A stretch of DNA of 64,000 nucleotides, from contig MU128930.1 in NCBI GenBank assembly GCA_014904985.1, forward strand, positions 186,001 through 250,000. Reading direction: 5' to 3'. This DNA comes from Hydnum rufescens UP504. Lineage: Eukaryota > Basidiomycota > Agaricomycetes > Cantharellales > Hydnaceae. Position 1 is the stretch's first letter. Each line of letters opens with the position of its first letter. A program made the translations under genes and the position numbers. Below, piece after piece: positions 36,104 through 47,520 of this stretch. Below the pieces are notes generated by a model. The model worked only from the letters and a program-made list of their open reading frames with translations, had not been told where the DNA came from and did no database searches.

Positions 36104-38118
36104 CTACATTATGGCGACAACCCAATACATCCAGAGCGCGGAGACTCCCATAGCGATCCAGACCGCCCAGAGCAGCAGCCTCGATACCAACGCCGGACCG
36201 AGGAAGAGCTCGACCGTAGCCCGCAGTGGACCTATGCGTTCGAATTCGCGCAGATGTGCATTCGTCGTTGTCGTTGCTCCTCTTCCTCTACTCATGTCGG
36301 TATCTGTATCGTGATTGTTGTTTGCGATGACAGCCTGGCGGTAGATGAGGGCATTCCACCATGCCGTGCTCACGCCTGCATTGATGAGCCTAACTGGGAT
36401 GGGTATGGGTAAGGACGTGGGGGCGTCTGGTATATGCGGCAAGCCAGAAGGGGGCGTCTCTGGAGACAGAAGGGAGAGGGCATAGGAGGGATGCACGATA
36501 GAGGGTCTGCCTATACCAAGAAGGTCTGCATGTGAGGACCGGATAGTAGTGGCGAGAAGAGACTGGGACTGCTGTTAAAGGGGAGGGGAGGAGGAGGGGG
36601 CATTAGACCTAAACGCTAGGCGAGCGGAGCATGTGTGTGGAAAGATTACAAGAGAGCCAGTTAGCATGATTCTAGGAGCATTTGGAGTATCTTGGAGCGC
36701 TTCGAGAGCCTTGCGGGCGTATGAAGAGAAGAATATTTGCCGAGGGGACAGAGGCTTGTCTGCATAATCTTCAAAAAAAAAAAAACCCAACCATCGTATG
36801 AGGACTATGTTGAGAGTAGGAAGCTATCAACAAATGACCACTCACCAGGGCGCTCATAGTCTCCACCACTGATCTCGATAATATCGATGCCAGGCTGCCA
36901 CCCTGCTATGATTCGCAATTGCTCAAGGGCTTCAGATTCAGTAAGGCCCCCTTGGACATAATCTCCACAGTTCACTTTGAGAGCCAGGATGAACGTGGGG
37001 GGGACAATGGCACGGATGCGGGTGACAAGGACGCGGAGAAAATATAACGACGACGAAGGGCCGTAAGGCGGCGGCCGATTATTTGTCTGCATCCATTGAG
37101 GCATAAGCGAAATGAGTGATCTTTATGTTAGGATAATATGAGATGCAAACTTGGGCGATGATTGATTGAGATCATAAGGATGGGGGGAACGACCTTGGGA
37201 GAGAGGAATTGGGAAATAAGGTCTAAATTTGGTGTGCGAGGGATCAGCTGGAATAACGATAAGCTAAATCCACGAGACTCACATCCATGGGCACCATGTA
37301 ATTGTACACCATCGAACTGAACGTAAAGTTATCAGAAAGGCGCCAACCCAAAGCGAGGTGATGCATGAATCTCACGCCCGATTCTAGTGCAAGTTTGGCG
37401 CCCATGACAAAGCGCTCCACAATATTATCGATTTCCTGGTCGGTCGCAGCAACAGCGGGGGCGAAAATGAGCGAGAAGACCAATTTTCCCAACCAGCCAT
37501 CAGGGGAGGAAAGCTGAAGATTACTTGCTCCTATTGGTGGCGTCAGGAAAGAACGACCCCCAAGAAAACGAGGTGATTGACGGCCGCAATGGGATAGTTG
37601 CATCAGAGCGAGAGGGGAATTCTCGCCGCCTTCGGGGCCGTGAATTGCTCTAGAAAGCTTCTGAAATGGGGCCACGGTCTCTGGGATTATAGTTTCTGGC
37701 ACGCAGATGTCCCGTCCCAGGGAGAGGTGAGAGCGGGATATTTGCACATTTCCTTCACATACAAGCCTGTTCAGTTCACAATGCCCTGCCCAGGGCAGAA
37801 AAAGACAGTGAATCTAAAACAGTCTAATACCTGTTATAATTATTCCCCAACCTCCTTGGCCCCATAGCCTATACAGGCCGAAGTGCTGTTCATTTGGTGG
37901 ACCACCTCCGAATTGAGCCAAATTTTCGTACATCGCAGCCTGTCAACGCCCAAGTCAGCTGAGTGCATCTCTCCAGCTTCCTGCAGGGTCCTGCTTGCCT
38001 TCACCAGTCTGTTCTGAACCGTGCGCCCGCATGGTAGCCTCACCGGACTTGCTATCACTTTCGCGTCCTCGGCGTTCATTATGGACACGTGCACGGCAGT
38101 TCGTATCAATTGAGTCAT
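36104..38118 (-). CDS. Divergent old-yellow-enzyme-like flavoenzyme with C-terminal membrane segment
   Basis: TIM-barrel NADH:flavin oxidoreductase, a different subgroup from the enzyme at 29436. The start is MTQLIRTAVHVSIMNAEDAK, or the second Met at 38079. SPVRLPCGRTVQNRLVK is joined by a likely GC..AG intron to AAMYENLAQFGGGPPNEQHF, then LYRLWGQGGWGIIITG, HLSLGRDICVPETI, LMQLSHCGRQSPRFLGGRSF, SGFDGVQLHGAHG with the active-site His pair, YLISQFLSPK, RAIVPPTFILALKVN, IDIIEISGGDYERPG, PLSPRQIFFSSYARKALEAL and DLLGIGRPSIVHPSYA. The tail after a Ser/Thr/Asn linker ends LLLWAVWIAMGVSALWMYWV and AIM, a single hydrophobic span at the C-terminus. The usual RTDEYGGS phosphate loop reads RPPPYGPSS. 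Stop TAG is at 36104-36106. Confidence 0.8.
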
Positions 38119-38325
38119 TTCCGTGTGTGGAATTTTAGTACTTCCCCTAATGTACAGAACTACAGATCACTTTTGGGGCATTTTTACAATCACCTACCAG
38201 TAACAGGAACTATGCACGGCAGTCCACGATGGAATGAGAATATAGGATAAGGATAAAAAGGCACTGTGACAATGGGATGGTGCGTACTTACCAGAGAAGG
38301 CCAGAAAAAAAAAAGGGCCATCGTT

Positions 38326-39606
38326 CTAGATTTTGAACAAATCTCCCAGGACGCCCATTGCAGTCACATCCGCGCCTGCTCCTGCGCCCTGCACGATCAA
38401 AGGTCTGGCACCGTACCGCTCAGTATGGAATGCGATAATATTATCAGACCCAGATAAGGACGTTGCGAAAGGATGCGTGACGGGATAGCTGCACCATCCG
38501 TACCCCTCGTCAGCCACATGACAACCGGGAAAAACAGCTCATGCATGAAAAAGCGACACTTACGGTTCCAACGCAGCTTTTATGACACCAGCCGCAACAT
38601 CAATCACACCGACATAGCGCAGCACCTTGCCTTCTTTAGCAGCGGCGCGCCTGAGATTGTCATATTCATGGTCGAAATCTACCAACCGCCGCACGAAGTC
38701 GTCCCCGAGGCCCGAGGCTGTTTTGCAGAGCTGTGGGAACGAGACTCGTGATGGAAACGGACTTGTACCCCTGTGGTAATTTTTGTGCGAGCTCCGGAAT
38801 TAGACGCGAGAGGATCGTCAGTTTTCGCGCGACGTCTGCTCCAGAGAGGTCGTCCGCAGGATGCGGCTCGGTATAGCCTTGTTCCTTCGCCACTTTAACA
38901 ACAGAAGAGAAGGGCTTGGCAGGTCCATTCACGCTGGAGAATTCGTTGAAAATGTAGCTCAGGGTGCCTGACAATACGCCCTCGATTTTGATGATCTATA
39001 ATGAGCCAGAAAAATCAATCCATGTGGGAGGAGGAACTTGTGGGGTCATTCTTACCTTGTCTCCTGTTTGTACTAAATCCTTCAATGTTGAGATAATGGG
39101 CAAGCCGGCACCCACGGTGGATTCGTTCAGAATCGAGGTCCCATGGGTGGCACTAGTGCTCAAAATCTGGTTGTAGAGTTCGAGTGAGGAAGAATACGCC
39201 TTTTTGTTCGGGGTGACCACGGAGAGGCCCCCTGAGAGAAAGGTAGGGTACAGAGTAGCCACATCATCAGAGGATGTGTTGTCAACCACCACTACCTTCC
39301 CCCCCGTTGGGACGAGTTGCGCGATGGTACTTGGGAGACTACCTTTGTGGGAGGCGCAGATTCAGTCCGTTGGCACATGGAATAATCACCAGTGATCACA
39401 CCTAGATCGGGCTTGGTGGTAGAAGAGTTCAGAGACGCCTTCCAAGTTGAAAGATCGATGCCATCGAGGGTACGAATCGAACGGGTGGATGATGTGATGT
39501 ACACTACCCGGAACCTTGCAGCAGCAGAAGGCAGAGCAGCAATCTGGGAGATCAATTTCGCGCCTACGAGTCCGGGACCAACGATCGCAAGGTATAAGGG
39601 AGCCAT
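38326..39606 (-). CDS. HOM6: Homoserine dehydrogenase, with apparent one-base frame break
   Basis: NAD(P)-dependent reduction of aspartate semialdehyde to homoserine, feeding Thr, Met and Ile synthesis in the cytosol. The ATG at 39606 gives MAPLYLAIVGPGLVGAKLIS, the nucleotide fold. An intron joins ITG to SLPSTIAQLVPTGG. KVVVVDNTSSDDVATLYPTF and VVTPNKKAYSSSLELYNQIL follow, then the substrate region ESTVGAGLPIISTL and GVLSGTLSYIFNEFS after another intron, and EQGYTEPHPADDLSGADVAR. The C-terminal exons give DDFVRRLVDFDHEYDNLRRA and GADVTAMGVLGDLFKI, with TAG at 38326-38328. Between SLVPTALQNS and GDDFVRRL the frame shifts by one base near 38712, with no intron to explain it. Either the assembly has an extra base or the allele is broken. 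Confidence 0.88.
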
Positions 39607-39996
39607 TGCTTAGTGGGGGAAGATACGCGGCGTGATTTTTGGCAACCGCGTGAGTCGCGCGTACGAGCTCAAGCAACTAACACAGCCATGTACACGTGGA
39701 TGTTGCTTATGTAGATCAGTAGCGGCGACAAGTGCCAACCCCCGACTGTAATCACCGGCGCGGCTGTTTAGGACCTTTGAGACTCTGCTAGTACTTCGTC
39801 AATTTTACTGAGTTTTCTCTTGCATCCTACTACTACCATCAACACTCCCTCTGTTTGAGGTCCCCTTGACTAGTGTTTATAATGACAAGAGGATTTACAG
39901 TCTTAGAATACAAGCTGGATTTCCAAGTTCTTGGGTGGTTGATCATTAAGAATCCAAGTGGAAACTAATTTCAGTCTAGGACTAGGAAGATGGCTG
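39607..39996. other. Intergenic; holds one copy of a 42-base dispersed repeat
   Basis: The promoter region of HOM6. Positions 39717-39758 match 52299-52340 closely. No gene seen. Confidence 0.5.
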
Positions 39997-41252
39997 TCAT
40001 TGGGAAGATACTCCATTGAATAAAGTAGAGTACGCACGGCGCTGGGCCATAGTTGATCGCAAGACTTCTCGCCCGAAAGGCGAATCCCATTGTGGATCAA
40101 GTAGGTCTGGAAGCCTCTCGTCTGGTTCATAAAGTCCCATCCCCTCGAGGAGACACATTAATTCATTGTCTGCATACGAAGGGGTGCCATGGGGTGGGGA
40201 GGAAAGATACATCCGGAGACAAAAGTGAAGATGAAGCCTGAGGCATGCATCGAAAGGCATGGCTTTGGCCTCGGGGATCTTCAGAGTACCAGCCTTGGAG
40301 ATGTCGAAATCAGCTGAGGGTCTCGCGAATTGGACAATACGGTAGTTGTCCTGATATATATGGTTTCAGCCGGGCTGTCACAAAGGGGGTACCAAATCAC
40401 ATACATCAACGTCAACGCCAAATGCATATTTATCGAAGTGCGATTGAAGAGAAGAGGCCGTAGTCAAATAATTGCGAGGGTCATTCAGGTCAGTAGGGAA
40501 CTGTACATTTCGACCCAGAAGCTGCACGCGAAGGAAGTTTAGCAGCCTCGGATAATTTGGATCTTAAACAGAAACATACGATCGACCAAATACGTTCATC
40601 TTCGTTATCTCGAATAATCTGCACCACACGTCCGTTCTCGGCGGTCAGCGGTGCTCCGGTTACATTGCAGAACGCATCGCCAGGGATCGATGATGGGGGT
40701 GAGCCGACGTCTCTCTGTGGGGCACATTTAGGAATGAAGTGGGATTATTGGGATTTTACATACCGGGAACAGATTCAGTTCCTTGGAATCGAGATTATCT
40801 TTGAGGACCTCGGGACCGGATCTCCCGCCTGACCAATCTGAAAATCAGCTAGCGCTCCCATGCGAAGGAATAAGAGTCAAACCATTTGTGAGAATGACAT
40901 AGGCTCCGGGTGAGATGTTATCTCTCGAGTTCCTGTCGATGGGTTCGGAGGCGATAGACTCGATATCGATGGCGAACGGAAGAGTGCCCGGTTCGATGTT
41001 ACAGGGATATAGAAACCATTCATCCTTGGTGTTAACCTTGCTAATGAGCTTCAACCACCTATAGAAAGAGGATATTTTGAAGGTCCTGTTCTCGGGAGAC
41101 GTTGGAACGTGGCATCCTAATTAAGGGAGAGTAAGTGATGAGGAGAGGGGCAAAAGAGCATTACAACCTCCCAGCACCAACGGCTCGTTGGCAAGGATGA
41201 TCACAAAAAGGTTATTATACCCCTCCGGATCAAAGACATCGTAGACCCTCAT
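39997..41252 (-). CDS. HNH-nuclease-like protein (probably catalytically dead)
   Basis: Multi-exon protein resembling the HNH-domain proteins that are expanded in Agaricomycetes. The ATG at 41252 gives MRVYDVFDPEGYNNLFVIIL, then HVPTSPENRTFKISSFYRWL, DEWFLYPCNIEPGTLPFAID, DAFCNVTGAPLTAENGRVVQ, DERIWSI, PRLLNFLRVQLLGRNVQFPT, DPRNYLTTASSLQSHFDKYA and, after an intron, NYRIVQFARPSADFDISKAG. The last frame ends FNGVSSQ with TGA at 39997-39999. C-x-V-T-G followed later by N-x(9-10)-H-x-FD is the HNH layout, but the first His expected after CxxTG (usually AHI) is absent (VQI). The function is unknown; the family call rests on this pattern only. Confidence 0.5.
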
Positions 41253-42779
41253 TTGAATGGAAGTACAGGTTGGTGATGTGCCACAGGGAACCTGAAGATT
41301 AGGAAGGATGCGGAGGTAACTTGAGGTATCGTATGGACATTCTTGGAGGTTTCCGATAGGGTTGAGCTTACAAATGTTGGGTCATCTCTGCCAGGTTTCG
41401 GTTGATCGGATTTAAGATTTGTTTTTCGGATTTTAGCTTTAATTTCCGCCGGAATTATCATTAATTTCCGTTCTATCACGAGACTGGAGAGTGCCACTGG
41501 GTAGGAGTCGGGTGAAAAGAATGATTTTGCCAAGACCACTCTTGTCACAGGCATCAGCACTTATCATGGACTCCCGTGGTCTGGGCAACGACATACCACA
41601 ACATAGTACAGTGAGAAAAACGCCAAAAAAAAAGATCCCGAGGGAGGCCCCAGGTGCTCGAATAGCGCTAGTTCCAGCTGCAAGGCGGAATCGTCTGGGA
41701 AATGATATCAATTCTGCACAGAAAAACGGTCGCCGCAGCCCCATATTCCCGAATGGAAACATGTGCTCTTCCCCTAAGGGAATAACATCATGAGCACCGC
41801 ATTCGAATTCAAGTTGAACGCAGGGCGGGCGCATCTGGAAACAGTCCCCCTCCAGAAACACATCCGGATGTCATGTCCGTGAAAAATCACAATCACCATA
41901 GCGTCGAGTGAGAGACATAGGAACGGATAGGAAGGAGGCTACGGAAGGCAACCGCCATATCAGCATCATCAGGATTCGGCTTCGGGAAGCGACACGAATA
42001 GGAGACAGTTGGGCCCTACAGCGGGAAAAAACAAGGACAATTGGGAAAAGAACGCCTCACCGAATTCCGATAAGGCGCTACAATTATCAATAACAGGAAT
42101 CGTCAGCGGGAAGCCTTGAGCTCCCGATTGATTTGATTACACAGCTCTTGTCTCAGAGGTGGGGCCTGGGACGTGACATTTCACTTTCATTTTGACTCAT
42201 GGGGCCTGGGGGGAATTACAGTTACCTGGGAGAATAGTGTGGAGGAACAGTGATCAGAAAACACAAGGACTTTCATGAGCAAGCATCATGAAACTTGCTC
42301 TATCACCCGGCATGCAACCAATGTATCGTATCCTCCTGGCACACACGTTAGCGTAGTGTTGTTTGGTCATATCAGCGAGATGTCGTGCGTTTTGTTTCCG
42401 AGGATTGCCTAATTTGTACAGAGTAAAGTCGAATAATACAAGATGAAGCCGGGACGTGTACGAGGATACATGGGTGGTCACTTGAGAAGAGGAAAGGAGG
42501 AAAGACTTCTACAGTCCAAAGGAGAGCGAGAGTTGTATACAGCAGGATATACCGGAGGAGGCAGGCGTCGGAACAGAATCATGGGGGACGCAGAATCAAT
42601 GTGGGCAGGATCCTTAGGATTTGGTACAGGCTTAGCGGGGTCATGACAGGGCATCAGGACTTTGTCGTACGCATCATCGGAGACTGGTGAGATCGCACGG
42701 ATAGAAGTTGATGAAGATTCATCGGAGAAGGAATGACGATACGGCTCTAAAGCAGTTGGGTCTCAATCGTCAATGAGCA
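41253..42779. other. Intergenic, no gene seen
   Basis: About 1.5 kb. A 140-codon frame on the minus strand (41439-41861) has no recognised domain and I do not support it. Confidence 0.4.
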
Positions 42780-43907
42780 TCAATAGATGAGGACTTGGAC
42801 TTCACCCTCATGGAAATCGAATTTCTGCCATTTCGCATCGGGGAGCTGCATCGACATGTGAAGGGGAGATAGGGAAGGAGAGGTATATGCTGGGGACGGA
42901 AGAGAGTGGGGCATTTCGCTATGGAAGGTGATACGGGGAAGGGGAGGATGCGTGGGGTAAGATGGACTTGTCATGGGAGAGAGAACGTAGGAGTTCGGAA
43001 TGGAATCCACCTCAATCGATCTGGCGTGAGAGACCCGTGGGCTTCGTTCAGAGGGTGTAGGGGGCGAAGATATCTTGCGATGTCTCCTGGGCCCAGTGCA
43101 GCACTCGTACACGCCCTCGGGCACTGTGATCCTGCTCAAGAGGGCATCTTCGCGAACCTTATGAAGCTCAGACCCTCCCGTCCGATCAAGATAGGCCTGA
43201 AACGGGCCCCACTCAACAATTTAAGCCACGGCAACGAGAGATGTGGGGAGAGATTGACTTACAGATAAATGCCATTTGGTCCTGGCCCTCCTGGAATCGT
43301 CCACCCATGCTGAGAAGGTTTGCTTTATCAAGCCACCTGGCTTAGGCTGACGGTCGCGGGGAAATGCGAATATACCGAAGTGTTCGCCAGACAAGGAAGC
43401 CGATTGTACGGGATAAGAAGACTTGATTCTGTGAGGGAATCTTGGATTAAATGAAAGAACAGAGGTATGAAAAGTGACAGAAGCTAACTTGCGGCTAGCT
43501 TTCTGGAGGCTCTCATCCAACGATGGCTCATCGCGCTCTTCGTAAACAAGAAACACGTCCCGCGTTCGAGATGCAGACCTAGGTGGGCACCGTGAGAAGG
43601 TACGACGGGTATAAACATACTATGGGGTGCGCACCACTTCCGGCCGTCCGTCCAGCGCTCAAGACCGTCTGCTTCGGTTGACTCCACCCAGACGAAGACC
43701 TGGCCCGCCGCAAGGCCTTCGCGCTCGCGCTGAGACAGTCTACTGCGTCGGAGGGGCAACAGACCAGTGCGAACGGCCTCGAACAAGATAAAAGCGTCCG
43801 CGGAACTGCGGATACCTGAAGCGCGGTTAGCTGATATTGATAATACAAGGGGGCAAGATGGGGGACTTGCTAAGGTTCGAACGAGTAGGAGAGACGGAGG
43901 CAGACAT
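42780..43907 (-). CDS. Gti1/Pac2 (WOPR-domain) transcription regulator
   Basis: Fungal WOPR-domain DNA-binding regulator, a family that includes Wor1, Ryp1, Gti1 and Pac2 and controls morphology and development. WOPR part a is IRSSADAFILFEAVRTGLLP, RRSRLSQREREGLAAGQVFV and ERWTDGRKW, joined by an intron to SASRTRDVFLVYEERDEPS. Part b is PGGLIKQTFSAWVDDSRRAR and TKWHLS, joined to AYLDRTGGSELHKVRED and SRITVPEGVYECC. The C-terminal part is Pro/Ser-rich (SYPTHPPLPRITFHSEMPHS). TGA is at 42780-42782. The 5' end is uncertain: ATG at 43907 (MSASVSPTRSNL) needs a GC..AG intron, while ATG at 44447 (MAPTPG) joins in phase to IRSS across a long gap. Confidence 0.8.
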
Positions 43908-44962
43908 GGCGCATAGCGCAAGTCAGACTTGAGAACTGAGAATATTATACCTGATACCATGAATATCAGGTGCCGATGCGAAGATGCCTGTCGTATTCTG
44001 ATTTGTTATAAGCTGCCGTGCATATCGAGAAGTGGGGCGCAGTGAATAGCTTGAATTCGACGACAGTCTGGGCCTAGCGAGGATGGAAATAGGAGGAAAA
44101 GCGGTCCTTATCAGTAAATTGTTATACGTTATCACTGCCACCTGATTAACCAGCCTGTATTTTCCCTATGACCAGGAAGAGTAATGGAGTAGATATTTAA
44201 GATAAGTGCTCCCAGGGAGCGCCAGCGACGGGGGCAAGTTCTAAGAAGTGCTCCCGAAGTGATCAAGAGATCTGGAACAAAACAACTCAAAGCGAACTGT
44301 TTCGAGATCACGGCAGAGGCCTGGGCATAGGCACAATAGTCAGAGGTTATTCTGATCATCCGGGGTTTATTATGAGCGCCCGTGTCGGGTGACAATACGG
44401 AAATAGTAGGGGCCCCCAAAGGAATGCTTACCAGGTGTAGGAGCCATTGTTCCATCTCCCCATTTACATGGAAATATCAGGGTTGTTCAGGGTGGTGAAC
44501 GTACTCGTGGAGTGTGAAAGGAAAGTGAGGCGAAAAGTGGAAAGGCTTGGCAAAAAGTGCCACGCTTGCGACACGGCTCCCGAGGTCGCACAAATTCCAA
44601 CAGTCACATTTTCAACCTTTTGGTTTTAATAATTTTGCTACTGTATCCTTCGCGCGTGAGCACGCTTTGGAAAAGGAAAAGTGAGAAAAAGTGAAGCAAA
44701 AACTAGAGACCAGAAGTCCCTCCACTTTTCTTACACTTTCGTCTTGCTTTCGGTTTCACTCTCGCCACCCCCGTTCTCCGGTTTTAGCCACCTTCACAAC
44801 CACCGCCCTTTCTGTGGGAAAAGGTGCATCATTCAAGAAAACACCAGACAGTTGTGACGACGACGGGAGAGACAAGATAGATTGGATATATACTACAGGG
44901 CGCGAAACAAAACATTTCATCCAATCTGGATACACCAAGCCGTTTTGGCATCATCGTCCTCT
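43908..44962. other. Intergenic; possible distal first exon of the WOPR gene
   Basis: On the minus strand ATG at 44447 opens MAPTPG followed by a GTAAGC donor, a plausible alternative first exon of the WOPR gene. The 44500-44960 part is the 3' flank of the mRNA export gene and is otherwise empty. Confidence 0.4.
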
Positions 44963-46094
44963 TCAGGCCATATCGACATCCCCAGTCACAGGAGACGTGA
45001 CAGCTGTCTTCTCGTCCCCAAGGTATGCCTCCAACTCGCGATCGAGATCTTCAGCCGTTTTAGGTTTCGAGTGTATCTTGGTGGGTCGCGAAGATGCCGC
45101 TGCCAGTCGAGACGAGGTGACCGTTCCAGTTCCGCGGGAGCCGCGGGTGCGTCTATGCTGACCAGGTTGATCCGAGGGTGTGCTACTGGAGCAAATGGGT
45201 TAGCTCAGAGCGGTATGCCGGTGAGAAGAAGGCTAAAGGGAAAACAATGAAAAAATTGGACATAATGCCCTACCTGTCCAGACGTGAGAGCAGAGGCGCA
45301 GATGATATTCGATTAAGAAGCGTGGATTTGCCAGCACTGGTGCCGCGAGGCCCCACCGGAGTTTCATTCTTTTGCCGAATAGGTTCTATAGTAATGGTCA
45401 TTGGCTTTCCTATAACAAGAACACATAATGGGTCATGAGCTATTCGTCATAGGTAGGGAGTGTTGTTGTATTGCCTTTAGCAGAGACACCATCGAGTCTG
45501 GCCTTGGCCATGAGGGCGTCGTCGGGGTTGCTGAAAACGATATATGCAATTCCGAGGGAGCGTCCACTACGGTCATACTGGAGGACCAGCAAAATTGGAA
45601 AGCGGAAGAAGGCATGCGAGTAGTAAATGACGGGTTCCGTTGCACAAATATGACAGAACAAGGCGAAAGCGAAGAGGCCTGGCCTCGTATCTGCATGGGG
45701 CGAGTGGGCTTTATCGTACCCTGATGGACGGCTCACGGGCCAGATTCCCAATGGACTCGAAAATCGTCTGGATCAGAGAGGTTAGTTGCCGTCAAAGTTA
45801 CCGAGACAGGCTTTGGGGCCTACAACAAGATCTTTGGGCATCACTTCATAATGCAGATTTGAGACAACAATGCGTTGAGAAGGACTTGAATCAGAAGTTG
45901 GACGAGGAGGCGCCTCAGCGAAATCATGTTTCCAGCTTCCAGTGGGCATGGTGCGGTTTCTCTGCATGCAATGTCAAAAATTTGATTCCAGTCGAACAAA
46001 AAGGCAATGAGACAAACAGGATATGGTGTAGCTCGGCCAGACGTCCCGTTCCAGTGGGACCACCGCGTTTTGCTCGAGAAGATACGTCAGCCAT
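44963..46094 (-). CDS. mRNA export adaptor, Yra1/ALYREF (THO complex subunit 4) family
   Basis: RRM protein that couples splicing and transcription to mRNA export through Mex67. The ATG at 46094 gives MADVSSRAKRGGPTGTG. A later exon has RNRTMPTGSWKHDFAEAPPR and the RRM start RIVVSNLHYEVMPKDL (RNP2 IVVSNL). Short exons TIFESIGNLAREPSIR and YDRSGRSLGIAYIVFSNPDD (RNP1 region) follow, then ARLDG joined to KPMTITIEPIRQKNETP. The C-terminal RGG-like stretch QHRRTRGSRGTGTVTSSRLA leads to KTAEDLDRELEAYL, the conserved Yra1/ALY tail, and DVDMA with TGA at 44963-44965. It could be a paralogue of ALYREF rather than the direct orthologue. The first intron is uncertain. Confidence 0.82.
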
Positions 46095-47520
46095 TGTGGA
46101 GGCTTTTTGCGTTAGAGGATGAAAAGATGGTGTCGAGTCCAACTCCAGTTTGCTTCCGGCGGACCATAAACATCTCCATGAACCAGAAAAGAGTCGAATG
46201 AGCAATCTTATCGAGCCAAGAGAATGTATACTTGCATCATCTATATCGATCAACAGTGTAGGGCAGTCCAAAACTATTTACACTGGACTGGGAATTTTAT
46301 TTTGGTCAGCAGCTACATATTCGTCTATTCGTATTGTCCTGGCATTAGGTGCCGTACAGTAATTAGTATTTCTATGAGACATATATGGTCCCTTTATGCT
46401 GAGTGCACCCAACTACATATTCACACTTGCCAAATATAGCTCAGTCTCGGCGGGCGCTCTGGATCGAATTCGTAGCAAGGGACGGCAGGGATGGCCATGA
46501 GGCACGACATGTCAGGTCTCATCTACCCGAATCAAGCAATACCACAGCATATGCCTGGATCATAAGTCCGGGTTTGGGCTCCCACTACAGATCCCCCAGC
46601 CGTCGGGCCACCTGTCCTTGTTTTGTTTCCTGAGTGACAAGAGCAACGTCAAAAAGCACAGGGATAATCCAACAACTGGCGCAATTTGTGATACGGTTTA
46701 TTTTGGTTGTTCTGCTATCTCCTACAAACATAGGCATTTCAGACATGACACCCTGCAGTCCGAAAGATACGGTACTCCTCATACGTCTATGTACTCTACA
46801 GCTAACGCAACAGTGATCCCCTGCCATGCACGTCACTGAAAATCTTCTGTGATTTATAGCGAGGATCAAAATTTCCGGCTGTGACACTTTCATGTACTTA
46901 TGAGGGATACAGTAGACATCTCAGACAACCTGTGGCCCGAATAATATCCATTCCCTATTGCAGCGAACATATGCTTGACATTTCGGCTATTTTCAGGCTG
47001 AAAATGTCGAGACTGCCAATTTCCCTCTCTAAGTCGAACTTTGTCCCCAAAGAAGCACCTGCTGCTGAAGCAATTTCGACTGTCGTAGATCAGGGACCAG
47101 TCTTTAAATTCGCGAATTCGAAGCCATTCAAGACTCCCTATCCAAGATTTGATTTCGCTTAAACCCTCGGGTCTCCTTCGAGTGGGCCATTGACGCAACA
47201 CCGTGCGCGGTCAAGCAGCCCAACACACAGCCTACTTCAGACTTGACGACCCAGTGTTCTACCTATTAGGAGGCAGCACACCTTATTCCTGACCAGCAGT
47301 GCGAAGGGCCCCGAAGTTTGCATATACTCATAGTCTCATATACGGGGGACATGAAATGACGAGGAACATACGTAAGGTAAAGAGCTCCACCCCATATAAT
47401 CATCTCCAACAACGGTGCACCGCGAAATGCAACAATAGAGTGAGAATTTATGATGATGCAACAGGCCTAGAAAAAGAAATGGTTCAATCAGATGAACCTA
47501 AGAAAACTAAAATGGAAAGC
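46095..47520. other. Intergenic, no gene seen
   Basis: About 1.4 kb. Open frames near 46585-46893 (-) and 46881-47162 (+) overlap without recognised domains, and I cannot choose between them. Confidence 0.4.

Noticed and set aside
41439..41861. 140-codon minus-strand frame as a gene
   Set aside because: No recognised domain and no splice partners.
45400..45460. GC..AG intron in the Yra1-like gene after GVSAKG
   Set aside because: A GT donor a few codons earlier (after ARLD) gives the better RRM ending ARLDG-KPMTITIEP.
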